Part shown: positions 34,161 through 40,884 of the stretch, piece after piece
Numbering within the stretch: position 1 is the first letter of the stretch
How the letters are laid out: each line of letters begins with the position of its first letter
Origin: Prevotella sp. UBA2456
Lineage (GTDB): Bacteria > Bacteroidota > Bacteroidia > Bacteroidales > Bacteroidaceae
NCBI GenBank assembly: GCA_002342415.1
Contig: DDPY01000014.1
Location: 1 to 40,884, forward strand
Direction: 5' to 3'
DNA: 40,884 nt
The notes under the pieces: model-generated
Database searches by the model: none
The model's input: only the letters and a program-made list of their open reading frames with translations
What the model was told of the DNA's origin: nothing
Program-made: the position numbers and the translations under genes

Positions 34161-36356
34161 ATGAAAAAGACAGTATATCTCATAGTAGCCCTGACGGCAT
34201 GGTTACCCTTGTCGTCAAGAGCTTGGCAGGGCGAGGTCGTCATTGCGACCCCCCACACACAGATGGCCCTGCACGCCAACGAAGGCGAAGACCTCAGACA
34301 AGACTATTACGGTAGTAGAATCATGGAAACGAAACAGCTCAAGGAGGCAGGCAGCGATTTCAACTTCGCTGCCCTGCCCACCTTCGGCACCATCGACATG
34401 ATTCATTTGCCTGCCTTACAAGTGGAACACGCCGACGGCGACCTGAACATGGAACTGACGGTCACCGACTATAACACCAGGGACGAGGGCCATGCCACGA
34501 TCCATGTCTTCACCATGCAAGACAGACTAACCCCCGTCACGGTTAAGGTGTACTACAAAGCCTACAAGAAAGTGGACATCATTGAGACATGGACAGAGAT
34601 TGTCAACCAGAACAAGAAAAGCGCCATCACCCTGAAGCGTTTCGACTCTGGTCACCTGACACTGCGCCGAGGTGATGTGTGGCTGACACACCTGCATGGT
34701 GACTGGTGTGCCGAGGCTCAGGTGACACAGGAGCCGCTGACACCTGGTTTGCAGGTAATCCGCAATACAGACGGAGCCCGCAATGCACACTGCGACGCTC
34801 CCGAGGTAATGCTTTCACTGGACGGCGAGCCACGTGAGGACGCAGGACGCACCATCGGTGTTGCACTCTGCTGGAGCGGAAACTACGAAATCCGCATCAA
34901 CACCAACAATAAGAAAGAGCATCATCTATATGCAGGCATCGACCCGCAATCATCGGAGTATGTACTGGATGCCGGCCAGACTTTTCAGACACCTCACCTT
35001 GCCCTCACCTACTCTGCCAGAGGAATGGGCGAAGTGAGCCGCAACTTCCACCGCTGGGCACGCACCGAAGGCATATTGCATCGTGGTATGAAGACGGGTG
35101 ACATCCTGCTCAACTCATGGGAGGGGCTGTACTTTGACATTGACGAACAGCGCATGATAGCCATGATGGACGACATCAGCAGGTTCGGAGGCGAGTTGTT
35201 CGTCATGGACGATGGTTGGTTTGGTTCTAAATATCAACGTAACGACGACTCGTCAACACTGGGAGACTGGGTTACCGACTTGAAGAAACTGCCTAACGGC
35301 ATCAAAGCCCTGACCGATGCTGCCCGCGAACGGGGCATCAAGTTTGGCATCTGGATAGAACCAGAGGCCATCAATACGAAAAGTGAACTCTTTGAACGTC
35401 ACCCCGAATGGGCATTGCAGACGAAAGGACGCGAGTTGAAACTGGGACGTGGCGGCACACAACTGGTGCTCGACATGACGAACCCGAAGGTGCAGGACTT
35501 TGCCTTCAAGATAGTGGATGACCTGCTGACCCAATATCCCGAAATTTCATACATCAAGTGGGATGCCAATGCCTCTATCCAGAACTACGGCTCGCTCTAT
35601 CTGCCCCGCCATAAGCAGGCCAACCTCTATATCGACTATCACCGCGGACTCATCAGCGTGCTGGAGCGCATCCGCAAGAAGTATCCTGATATTGTCATTC
35701 AGGACTGCGCATCGGGGGGCGGACGTGCCAACTACGGACTGCTTCCCTACTTCGACGAGTTCTGGGTTTCTGACAATACCGATGCGCTGCAGCGTGTCTA
35801 CATCCAGTGGGGCACTTCCCTGTTCTTCCCTTCCAACGCCATGGCACAGCACATCGGTGGTGCGCCTTATTGGAACACGGGCGGACGCGTGATCCCCATC
35901 AAGTTCCGCTGCGATGTGGCCATGAGCGGACGACTCGGCATCGAACTACAACCCAAGCACATGAACGATGAGGAGCGCCAGCAGTGTACTACTTGTTTTA
36001 CTGACTACAAAGCATTAAGACAAACTATACAGACCGGAAACCTCTACCGACTGGTCAATCCCTATAATCGTAAAGGAGTAGCATCTTTGATGTATGTGGA
36101 TGACAACCAACAGCAGGCAGTACTCTTCGCCTACAAAGTAGACAACTGGTATGGCCAGCCACTGCCTCGCTTCCGCCTGCAAGGACTAGATGCCCAGGCA
36201 ACCTATCTGTTGACAGAGCGCAACGTCAAGGCAGGCCAACAGCCCTGTTCGCTGAGCGGCAAACTATTCAACGGACAATTCCTTATGGAGGTTGGACTGG
36301 AAATTCCCCTTGACTTGGACTATGCCAGCCGAGTGCTGGAACTCCATAGACAATGA
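34161..36356 (+). CDS. GH36 alpha-galactosidase
   Basis: This 731-aa exported enzyme (signal peptide about 1-22, MKKTVYLIVALTAWLPLSSR) removes alpha-galactosyl residues. An N-terminal beta-sandwich (about 25-330) leads to the catalytic barrel. The nucleophile is Asp468 in YIKWDANAS and the acid/base is Asp538 in WVSDNTDALQR, as in GH36. Other family blocks are MDDGWFG, GIKFGIWIEPEAI and CASGGGRANYGLL. I place the start at the ATG at 34161, 13 nt after the giant gene's stop, because an in-frame GTC-to-ATG extension from 34122 would lie within that gene and precede the signal peptide. It would debranch galactomannan for the GH26 enzyme; raffinose-type oligosaccharides are an alternative. Confidence 0.93.
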   Translation: MKKTVYLIVALTAWLPLSSRAWQGEVVIATPHTQMALHANEGEDLRQDYYGSRIMETKQLKEAGSDFNFAALPTFGTIDMIHLPALQVEHADGDLNMELTVTDYNTRDEGHATIHVFTMQDRLTPVTVKVYYKAYKKVDIIETWTEIVNQNKKSAITLKRFDSGHLTLRRGDVWLTHLHGDWCAEAQVTQEPLTPGLQVIRNTDGARNAHCDAPEVMLSLDGEPREDAGRTIGVALCWSGNYEIRINTNNKKEHHLYAGIDPQSSEYVLDAGQTFQTPHLALTYSARGMGEVSRNFHRWARTEGILHRGMKTGDILLNSWEGLYFDIDEQRMIAMMDDISRFGGELFVMDDGWFGSKYQRNDDSSTLGDWVTDLKKLPNGIKALTDAARERGIKFGIWIEPEAINTKSELFERHPEWALQTKGRELKLGRGGTQLVLDMTNPKVQDFAFKIVDDLLTQYPEISYIKWDANASIQNYGSLYLPRHKQANLYIDYHRGLISVLERIRKKYPDIVIQDCASGGGRANYGLLPYFDEFWVSDNTDALQRVYIQWGTSLFFPSNAMAQHIGGAPYWNTGGRVIPIKFRCDVAMSGRLGIELQPKHMNDEERQQCTTCFTDYKALRQTIQTGNLYRLVNPYNRKGVASLMYVDDNQQQAVLFAYKVDNWYGQPLPRFRLQGLDAQATYLLTERNVKAGQQPCSLSGKLFNGQFLMEVGLEIPLDLDYASRVLELHRQ

Positions 36357-36374
36357 AGATGATTTTGGAATAAG

Positions 36375-36401
36375 AAGAAGCGCCTACTTTAGGCGCTTCT
36401 T
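36375..36401. terminator. Bidirectional terminator between the GH36 and pectinesterase genes
   Basis: A perfect 12-bp stem (36375-36386 with 36390-36401) closes a 3-nt loop. It lies 19 nt after the GH36 stop and contains the stop codon of the convergent pectinesterase gene (36384-36386 on the - strand). The 23-nt core is identical to that of the terminator at 15225-15259. Confidence 0.8.
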
Positions 36402-37472
36402 TAGTTTCTGGGCTTGCTTGTCTATTTCTTTGGCCAGACGGTCGGGGTGCCAGTCGCCAAAGACACGGTCTATCGTGTACTTGGCAGCCTGCTCCTTGGT
36501 CAGGATGGTCTCGTCCGTACAGCGGCTTTCGGTCACGATTTCCTTGCCGCCCTCCGTCTTCTTCTTTGTCATGTGGAAGGTCAGCACGTTGGTCTTGGGC
36601 GTGATGTCGCACCCGCTGGCATCCATCGTGCCGTATTCCTTGAAGTCGCTGGCCACGGTATTCATGCCACGCGTGTCGAATCGCGTGGGGTTCAGCTTCT
36701 CGGGCGAGAGTAGCGTGGTATAGAGCCAGATGCAGTGTGGGGTCTTGTTCCAGCCGCGGGCATACTCGAAGGGCGACTCGATGTTCTGGATGGTGCAGCG
36801 ATGGAAGATGTAGCCCCATGGGGTGTCCGAGGTACGGGGAGCGGCTATCACATCGCGACCACTGCCATCGAGCGAGCGTTTCTCTGTGACAATCTTGCTC
36901 TGCTCGAACCATACGTCGCCCCCGCCGCAGATGAAGTCGACGGTGCCATGAATCTCGGAGTCCTGGAAGTAGAGCTGGCAGTCCTCGCCGTCGCTATAGT
37001 ATGTGTCCTGATAAGCCAGCATCTTCACGCGGTTGCAGATGGTGCGCGTACCCTTATCCTGCAGCGTCACGGCCCGCCCGGCCGCCCCAGCGGCATAATA
37101 GTCGAGCGCGTTCTTCAGTGTCATATCCTGGAAATAGTTGTTCGTGCCACGGTTCTGGAAGATGGCCGTCTTGCTGATTCCCTCGTTCTTGGCATCGGGC
37201 TTGTTCTGGATAACGGTTCCCTCCATGCTCTGTCCTATCAGCGCTATATTATGTCCGGTAATCTTGGTCAGCACGGTTTCACCTAAGTCGTAGAATCCGT
37301 CGGGTATCAAGATGTAGAGTCGCTCTGCCTGCTTGTCGGCATTCTGCTTGTTAGCCGTTTCGACAGCCTCCAGCAGGCTGTTGGCATCGGATTTCTTCAC
37401 GACTATCACCTGCTGAGCCTGTGCAGTCATCATTGCCATGAGGCAAAGGGTCAAAAGTAAGTACTTTTTCAT
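36384..37472 (-). CDS. CE8 pectinesterase, second gene of the pair
   Basis: This 362-aa exported protein (signal peptide 1-19, ending AQA) is a right-handed beta-helix of the pectin methylesterase family, which removes methyl groups from pectin. Family residues are in place: Asp156 in YQDTYYSD (acid/base), Asp179 in GTVDFICGGG (nucleophile) and Arg239 in YARGWNKTP, where plant and Erwinia enzymes have RPW. The C-terminus has a basic coil (QAQKLKKRLK). It starts 2 nt after its paralogue's stop, so both are on one transcript from the promoter at 38559-38590. It aligns without gaps to the paralogue over at least the first 250 residues. No pectate lyase or other pectin enzyme is in the window. 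Confidence 0.9.
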   Translation of the reverse strand: MKKYLLLTLCLMAMMTAQAQQVIVVKKSDANSLLEAVETANKQNADKQAERLYILIPDGFYDLGETVLTKITGHNIALIGQSMEGTVIQNKPDAKNEGISKTAIFQNRGTNNYFQDMTLKNALDYYAAGAAGRAVTLQDKGTRTICNRVKMLAYQDTYYSDGEDCQLYFQDSEIHGTVDFICGGGDVWFEQSKIVTEKRSLDGSGRDVIAAPRTSDTPWGYIFHRCTIQNIESPFEYARGWNKTPHCIWLYTTLLSPEKLNPTRFDTRGMNTVASDFKEYGTMDASGCDITPKTNVLTFHMTKKKTEGGKEIVTESRCTDETILTKEQAAKYTIDRVFGDWHPDRLAKEIDKQAQKLKKRLK

Positions 37473-37474
37473 TG

Positions 37475-38539
37475 TCAGTTCAGTTTATATTGTTTCTTCA
37501 GTTTCTTAGCTTGCTTCTCCAGACGCTTCAGCACCTTGTCGGGCCTCCACTCGCCGAAAACAGTTTTCAGCGTGTACTGCCGGGCCTCCTCGCCCGTCAT
37601 GATGGTCTCGGCCACGAAAGGCTGCGTATGGTCGCGTAGCGTGAACCGCACCACATTGCTCTTCGGCGTGATGTCGCGCCCGCTGGCATCCATCGTGCCG
37701 TATTCCTTGAAGTAGTTGCCCGACGTCTTCATGCCCTCCGCATCGAAGCGCGTCGGCACCAGCTTCTCGGGCATCAGCAGCGTCGTATAGAGCCACACGC
37801 AGCGCGGATTGGTATGCCACGAGCGACCGTAGTTGAACTTCGACACCCGGTTCTCTATCGTACAGCGGTTGAAGACATAGCCCCAAGGCGTCTCCGCAGT
37901 ACGCGTAGCCGTGATGATATTCGTGCCGCTGCCATCGGGGTTGCGCTTCTCGGTCACAATGCGGCAGCGCTCGAACCACACGTCGCCTGCACCGCAGATA
38001 AAGTCGATCGTGCCATGAATCTCCGTATCCTGCAGATAGTGCTGGCACTTCTCGTTGTCCGAATAATAGGTATCCTGGAAAGAAAGCATCCGCACACGGT
38101 TACAGATGGTGCGCGTACCCTTGTCCTGCAGACAGACGGCCCGCCCGTCGGGCACCGCCGAGTAGTAGTCCAAATCGTTCTTGAGCGTCAGATCCTGAAA
38201 GTAATTGTTCCTTCCGCGATTCTGGAACACCGCCGTCTTGCTGATGCTCTCTATCTTCACATCGGGCTTGTTGCGGATAATGGTTCCCTCCGTGCTCTGT
38301 CCTATCAGCGACACGTTATGGCCCGAGATGCGCGTCAGCATCGTCTCGCCCAAATCGTAGTAGCCGTCGGGAATCATGATAAAGGTACGCTCTGCATCCT
38401 CGGCAGCATTCGTTTCGTTCGCCTTGCTGATAGCATCCAACAGGCTCTTCACATTGCCGTTCTCCACAACAATGACCCGTTGGGCGATAGCGACAACCAC
38501 CAACAGCATACCTATCAGGCTAAGAAATAGTCGTTTCAT
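37475..38539 (-). CDS. CE8 pectinesterase, first gene of the pair
   Basis: This 354-aa paralogue starts MKRLFLSLIGMLLVVVAIAQ, an export signal. Catalytic positions match the second copy exactly: Asp156 in FQDTYYSD, Asp179 in GTIDFICGAG and Arg239 in YGRSWHTNP. It is probably periplasmic or surface-exposed and acts on methylated pectin. A longer frame from 38599 would add 20 residues (MEKFVFLLKKKYLCRQNKLS), but the -7 promoter element at 38559-38566 lies inside it, so the ATG at 38539 is the better start. The pair clearly arose by tandem duplication; divergence around residues 125-132 and 200-215 may reflect different substrate preferences. Confidence 0.9.
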   Translation of the reverse strand: MKRLFLSLIGMLLVVVAIAQRVIVVENGNVKSLLDAISKANETNAAEDAERTFIMIPDGYYDLGETMLTRISGHNVSLIGQSTEGTIIRNKPDVKIESISKTAVFQNRGRNNYFQDLTLKNDLDYYSAVPDGRAVCLQDKGTRTICNRVRMLSFQDTYYSDNEKCQHYLQDTEIHGTIDFICGAGDVWFERCRIVTEKRNPDGSGTNIITATRTAETPWGYVFNRCTIENRVSKFNYGRSWHTNPRCVWLYTTLLMPEKLVPTRFDAEGMKTSGNYFKEYGTMDASGRDITPKSNVVRFTLRDHTQPFVAETIMTGEEARQYTLKTVFGEWRPDKVLKRLEKQAKKLKKQYKLN

Positions 38540-38558
38540 TGATAGTTTGTTTTGCCTG

Positions 38559-38590
38559 CAAAGATACTTCTTTTTCAGCAAAAACACAAA
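38559..38590 (-). promoter_or_regulatory. Promoter of the pectinesterase pair
   Basis: On the - strand, TTTG (38587-38590) is followed after exactly 20 bp by TATCTTTG (38559-38566), a full Bacteroidota consensus. It ends 19 nt before the ATG at 38539. Confidence 0.8.
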
Positions 38591-38650
38591 TTTTTCCAAC
38601 TAAAACTAAAAATATTCTTAATTTCTCGTTCGTATTTCACAAATAATGCT

Positions 38651-38658
38651 TACCTTTG
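38651..38658 (+). promoter_or_regulatory. -7 element before tRNA-Pro
   Basis: TACCTTTG at 38651-38658 matches TAnnTTTG and ends 21 nt before the tRNA. No clear -33 TTTG is present. Confidence 0.6.
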
Positions 38659-38679
38659 CACTCGCTTTGCTGAAAGCAT

Positions 38680-38755
38680 CGGGATGTAGCGCAGTTGGTA
38701 GCGCACTACGTTCGGGACGTAGGGGTCGGGCGTTCGAGTCGCCTCATCCCGACCA
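38680..38755 (+). tRNA. tRNA-Pro (anticodon CGG)
   Basis: A 76-nt cloverleaf with acceptor arms CGGGATG and CATCCCG, discriminator A and an encoded CCA end (38753-38755). The D-arm is GCGC-AGTTGGTA-GCGC, the anticodon stem is CTACG/CGTAG around the loop TTCGGGA, giving anticodon CGG for proline codon CCG, and the T-arm carries GTTCGAGTC. The first C-G pair of the acceptor stem is typical of tRNA-Pro. Any open frame read from 38695 would start inside this tRNA and is spurious. Confidence 0.96.
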
Positions 38756-38791
38756 AAGGCGACAAAGGAACATGTTCTTTTGCCGCTTTTT
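38755..38791 (+). terminator. Terminator hairpin after tRNA-Pro
   Basis: Arms 38759-38771 and 38774-38786 pair over 13 positions with one mismatch and one wobble, and the right arm runs into TTTTT. It fills the 44-bp gap between the tRNA and the polymerase gene. Confidence 0.65.
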
Positions 38792-38799
38792 CATTAAAG

Positions 38800-40320
38800 A
38801 TGCCAGTCGTTGAGGAGAAACATAGAACGTATATCGCCATCGATCTGAAATCGATGTATGCCTCGGTAGAGTGCGTAGCCAGAGGACTTGACCCGCTGAC
38901 TACGAACCTCGTGGTGGCTGATGTCTCGAGGACGGAGAAGACCATCTGCCTGGCGGTGACCCCCTCGCTGAAAGCCTACGGCATCGGAGGCCGTGCTCGA
39001 CTGTTCGAGGTCATTCAGCGGCTCCGCGAGGTGAACTTCGAACGACAGATGAAGACGCCAGGCAAACGGCTTACGGGCAAATCCACTTCAGACATCGAGC
39101 TACAGCAGCATCCCGACTGGGCTGTAGACTATATTGCGGCTCCTCCACGGATGGCGCACTACATCGAGGTAAGCAGCAAGATATACGGCATATACCTTAA
39201 ATATATAGCCCCCGAGGACATCCACGTGTACAGCATCGACGAGGTGTTTATGGATGTGACAGGCTATCTGGGCACCTATCGGATGACAGCACATGAGCTG
39301 GCAATGAAGATGATTCGCGATGTGCTCTCACAGACGGGCATCACCGCTACGGCCGGTATCGGCACGAACATGTATCTCTGCAAGGTGGCGATGGACATCG
39401 TGGCCAAGAAAGCACCAGCCGATAAGGACGGGGTACGTATCGCCGAACTGGACGAGATGTCGTACAGGCAGCAGCTGTGGGACTACCAACCGCTCACCAA
39501 GTTCTGGCGTATGGGCAAGGGCATTGCCGGGAAACTGGCCATATACGGCATCGACACGATGGGCAAGCTGGCGCGACTCTCCATGCAGAACGAGGACTTG
39601 CTGTATCGTCTCTTCGGAGTGAATGCCGAACTGCTGATAGACCACGCCTGGGGCTGGGAGCCGTGCACGATGGACTTGGTGAAGGCTTACCGGCCAGAGA
39701 CCAACAGCTTCAGTAACGGACAGGTGCTGCAGGAGGCATACAATTTCCAGAAAGCCCGTGTCGTCGTACAGGAGATGGCAGAGAACATGGCCCTCGAACT
39801 GGTGGCGAAGCGGCTGGTGTCCGACCAGTTGGTACTGACGGTTGGCTATGACCGCGAGAGTCTGACGAATCCTGAGATACGAGCGAAGTATCATGGCGAA
39901 GTGACTACCGACTATTATGGCCGACAGGTGCCCAAACATGCACACGGCACCGCCAATCTTAGCCGTCAGACCTCATCGACGAAGCTCATCACCGATGCCG
40001 TCACGAAACTGTTCGACAGCATCGTCAACAAAGAACTGTTAGTGCGAAGGCTCAACCTGACGGTCAATCATGTGGTGAGCGAGGCATCAGCGAGTCGGCA
40101 CCAGGAGCCTCAACAGCTTGACCTCTTCACCGACTACGAGGCATTAGCCAAGCAAGAGGCAGCAGAAAAGGCTGCACTCGACAAGGAGCGGCGGATGCAG
40201 GAGGCACAGTTGGCCATCAAACAGCGTTTCGGCAAGAATGCCATCCTCAGAGGATTGAACTTCGAGGAGGGAGCCACAGCCAAAGAACGGAACGGACAGA
40301 TAGGAGGACACCGTGCGTGA
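38800..40320 (+). CDS. Y-family DNA polymerase (UmuC/DinB-like)
   Basis: This 506-aa protein is a translesion polymerase. The first metal site is IDLKSMYASVECVARGLDP (about 14-32), the second is YSIDEVFMDVTG, and TAGIGTNMYLCKVAMDIVAKK is the usual palm-helix block; the KFWRMGKGIAGKLAIYGI stretch is the helix-hairpin-helix of the thumb. A beta-clamp motif QLDLF lies at 439-443, followed by an Ala/Glu/Lys-rich helix. Proteins of this type are often mislabelled as ImpB/MucB 'type VI secretion'. The ATG at 38800 is chosen since the frame upstream runs into tRNA-Pro. It is followed by a YolD-like gene, a pairing known from Bacillus UvrX/YolD. I see no separate promoter in the gap from the tRNA. 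Confidence 0.92.
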   Translation: MPVVEEKHRTYIAIDLKSMYASVECVARGLDPLTTNLVVADVSRTEKTICLAVTPSLKAYGIGGRARLFEVIQRLREVNFERQMKTPGKRLTGKSTSDIELQQHPDWAVDYIAAPPRMAHYIEVSSKIYGIYLKYIAPEDIHVYSIDEVFMDVTGYLGTYRMTAHELAMKMIRDVLSQTGITATAGIGTNMYLCKVAMDIVAKKAPADKDGVRIAELDEMSYRQQLWDYQPLTKFWRMGKGIAGKLAIYGIDTMGKLARLSMQNEDLLYRLFGVNAELLIDHAWGWEPCTMDLVKAYRPETNSFSNGQVLQEAYNFQKARVVVQEMAENMALELVAKRLVSDQLVLTVGYDRESLTNPEIRAKYHGEVTTDYYGRQVPKHAHGTANLSRQTSSTKLITDAVTKLFDSIVNKELLVRRLNLTVNHVVSEASASRHQEPQQLDLFTDYEALAKQEAAEKAALDKERRMQEAQLAIKQRFGKNAILRGLNFEEGATAKERNGQIGGHRA

Positions 40321-40345
40321 TTTACGATTTAACGATTTACTATTT
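40319..40345 (+). repeat. GATTTA(A)C repeat between polymerase and YolD-like genes
   Basis: GATTTAC, GATTTAAC, GATTTAC and a degenerate TATTTA stand in line between the polymerase stop and the ATG at 40346. It resembles a Prevotella intergenic simple repeat. It also makes the GTG start at 40313 unlikely, since that would translate the repeat. Confidence 0.65.
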
Positions 40346-40759
40346 ATGGGAGACTACGATGACATCATCCATTTGCCACATTACGAGCCGAAACGCCATC
40401 CCCGGATGCCGATAGCGGCCCGTGCAGCACAGTTTGCCCCGTTTGCCGCCGTAGCAGGCCATGATGCCGCTATCAGGGAGGAAGGCAGGGTGACGGACGC
40501 ATGGAAAGAACTCGGCGAAACCGGGAATGAAGAACTGAACCGCAGCATGGAACTGGTCATAGACCGGATTTCCGAGCATCCTTCAGTCACCATCGAATAC
40601 TTCCTGCCAGACATTCACAAGTCTGGCGGCTCTTACCAGTCCATCGTTGGCCAGGTCAAGCGTATAGACGATACGGAACGAGTCATCGAACTGCTTGACG
40701 GCAGGAAGATTGCTATAGACACGATACGAAGTCTAAAAATCAGACAGCAGAGCGAATGA
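40346..40759 (+). CDS. YolD-like protein
   Basis: This 137-aa protein carries the YolD-like pattern: a HPRMPIAARAAQFAPFAAVAG core (residues about 17-37) followed by GHDAAIREEGRVT, then a small beta-domain (ELLDGRKIAIDTIRSLKI). YolD-like genes commonly lie next to Y-family polymerases and are thought to act with them in DNA damage tolerance; the exact role is not established. I take the ATG at 40346, 25 nt after the polymerase stop. A GTG at 40313 would overlap that stop and read through the simple repeat. Confidence 0.8.
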   Translation: MGDYDDIIHLPHYEPKRHPRMPIAARAAQFAPFAAVAGHDAAIREEGRVTDAWKELGETGNEELNRSMELVIDRISEHPSVTIEYFLPDIHKSGGSYQSIVGQVKRIDDTERVIELLDGRKIAIDTIRSLKIRQQSE

Positions 40760-40765
40760 TTTTTA

Positions 40766-40783
40766 GACACCTAAAGGTGTTTT
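40766..40783 (+). terminator. Weak terminator after the YolD-like gene
   Basis: ACACC (40767-40771) pairs with GGTGT (40776-40780) around a TAAA loop, extended by a wobble and one A-T pair, and leads into TTT. It is short and only moderately convincing. Confidence 0.4.
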
Positions 40784-40842
40784 AATGCACCCTGCCAATC
40801 CATCGTCAAGGTTTACGCAAAACAGAAGAAACGAACGGTAGG

Positions 40843-40875
40843 TTTCGCGTGTCAGGGGACACTCTCTTACCTTTG
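40843..40875 (+). promoter_or_regulatory. Promoter facing out of the window
   Basis: TTTC at 40843-40846, a 21-bp spacer and TACCTTTG at 40868-40875 fit a Bacteroidota promoter with one mismatch in the -33 element. The gene or RNA it drives begins beyond the right end. Confidence 0.5.
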
Positions 40876-40884
40876 CATCCGATT

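Noticed and set aside
38695..38799. Extension of the polymerase frame into tRNA-Pro
   Set aside because: It would translate most of the tRNA and its terminator; the polymerase family start fits 38800.

Overview
The window looks like a chromosomal segment of a Prevotella/Segatella-type gut Bacteroidales. The evidence is a SusC/SusD pair, repeated TAnnTTTG (-7) promoter elements typical of Bacteroidota, a carbamoyltransferase of the Bacteroides N-succinylornithine type, and short intergenic repeat families familiar from Prevotella. No IS element, CRISPR array, rRNA or replication origin was seen.

Region 1 (1-15259) is an arginine/proline biosynthesis cluster, all on the + strand: argR, a GNAT acyltransferase that probably starts the arginine pathway, argG, argC, argD, proC, an XRE-cupin regulator with an acyl-CoA ligase, proB, proA, a TPR sensor kinase, argF' and a threonine aldolase. 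Several genes overlap by 4-11 nt. Two ARG-box-like sites overlap the argR promoter. Residue 90 of the carbamoyltransferase is Ser, which points to succinylated rather than acetylated intermediates. argB, argH and the deacylase are absent. Between argC and argD lies an inserted stretch with an AraC gene remnant, a perfect terminator hairpin, tandem repeats and an unrecognised 241-aa gene; argD restarts from its own promoter. A strong terminator closes the cluster at 15225-15259.

Region 2 (15313-36356) is a polysaccharide utilisation locus, probably for galactomannan: two AraC-type regulators, a GH26 mannanase-like lipoprotein, SusC, SusD, a TIG-domain surface glycan-binding lipoprotein and a GH36 alpha-galactosidase. 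Its unusual feature is a roughly 100-residue beta-rich module that I could not name. It occurs once in the predicted periplasmic part of the first AraC regulator, twice in a 443-aa secreted protein, three times in a 384-aa secreted protein and about nine times in a 2355-aa secreted protein. Regulator and exported proteins thus appear to share one ligand-recognition fold, in a one-component transmembrane sensor rather than the hybrid two-component or ECF-sigma systems usual for such loci. This is the best candidate for an undescribed system here. A 43-aa gene lies in the same block.

Region 3 (36375-38590) holds two tandem CE8 pectinesterase genes on the - strand, convergent with the GH36 gene across a bidirectional terminator that shares its core with the one at 15225.

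Region 4 (38651-40884) holds tRNA-Pro(CGG), then a Y-family DNA polymerase with a beta-clamp motif and a YolD-like partner, and a promoter facing out of the window. No gene-free stretch exceeds about 300 bases. The longest gaps are 1-242 (argR promoter region; nothing recognised before about 180), 3648-3921 (remnant, terminator, repeats) and 4648-4832 (argD promoter).
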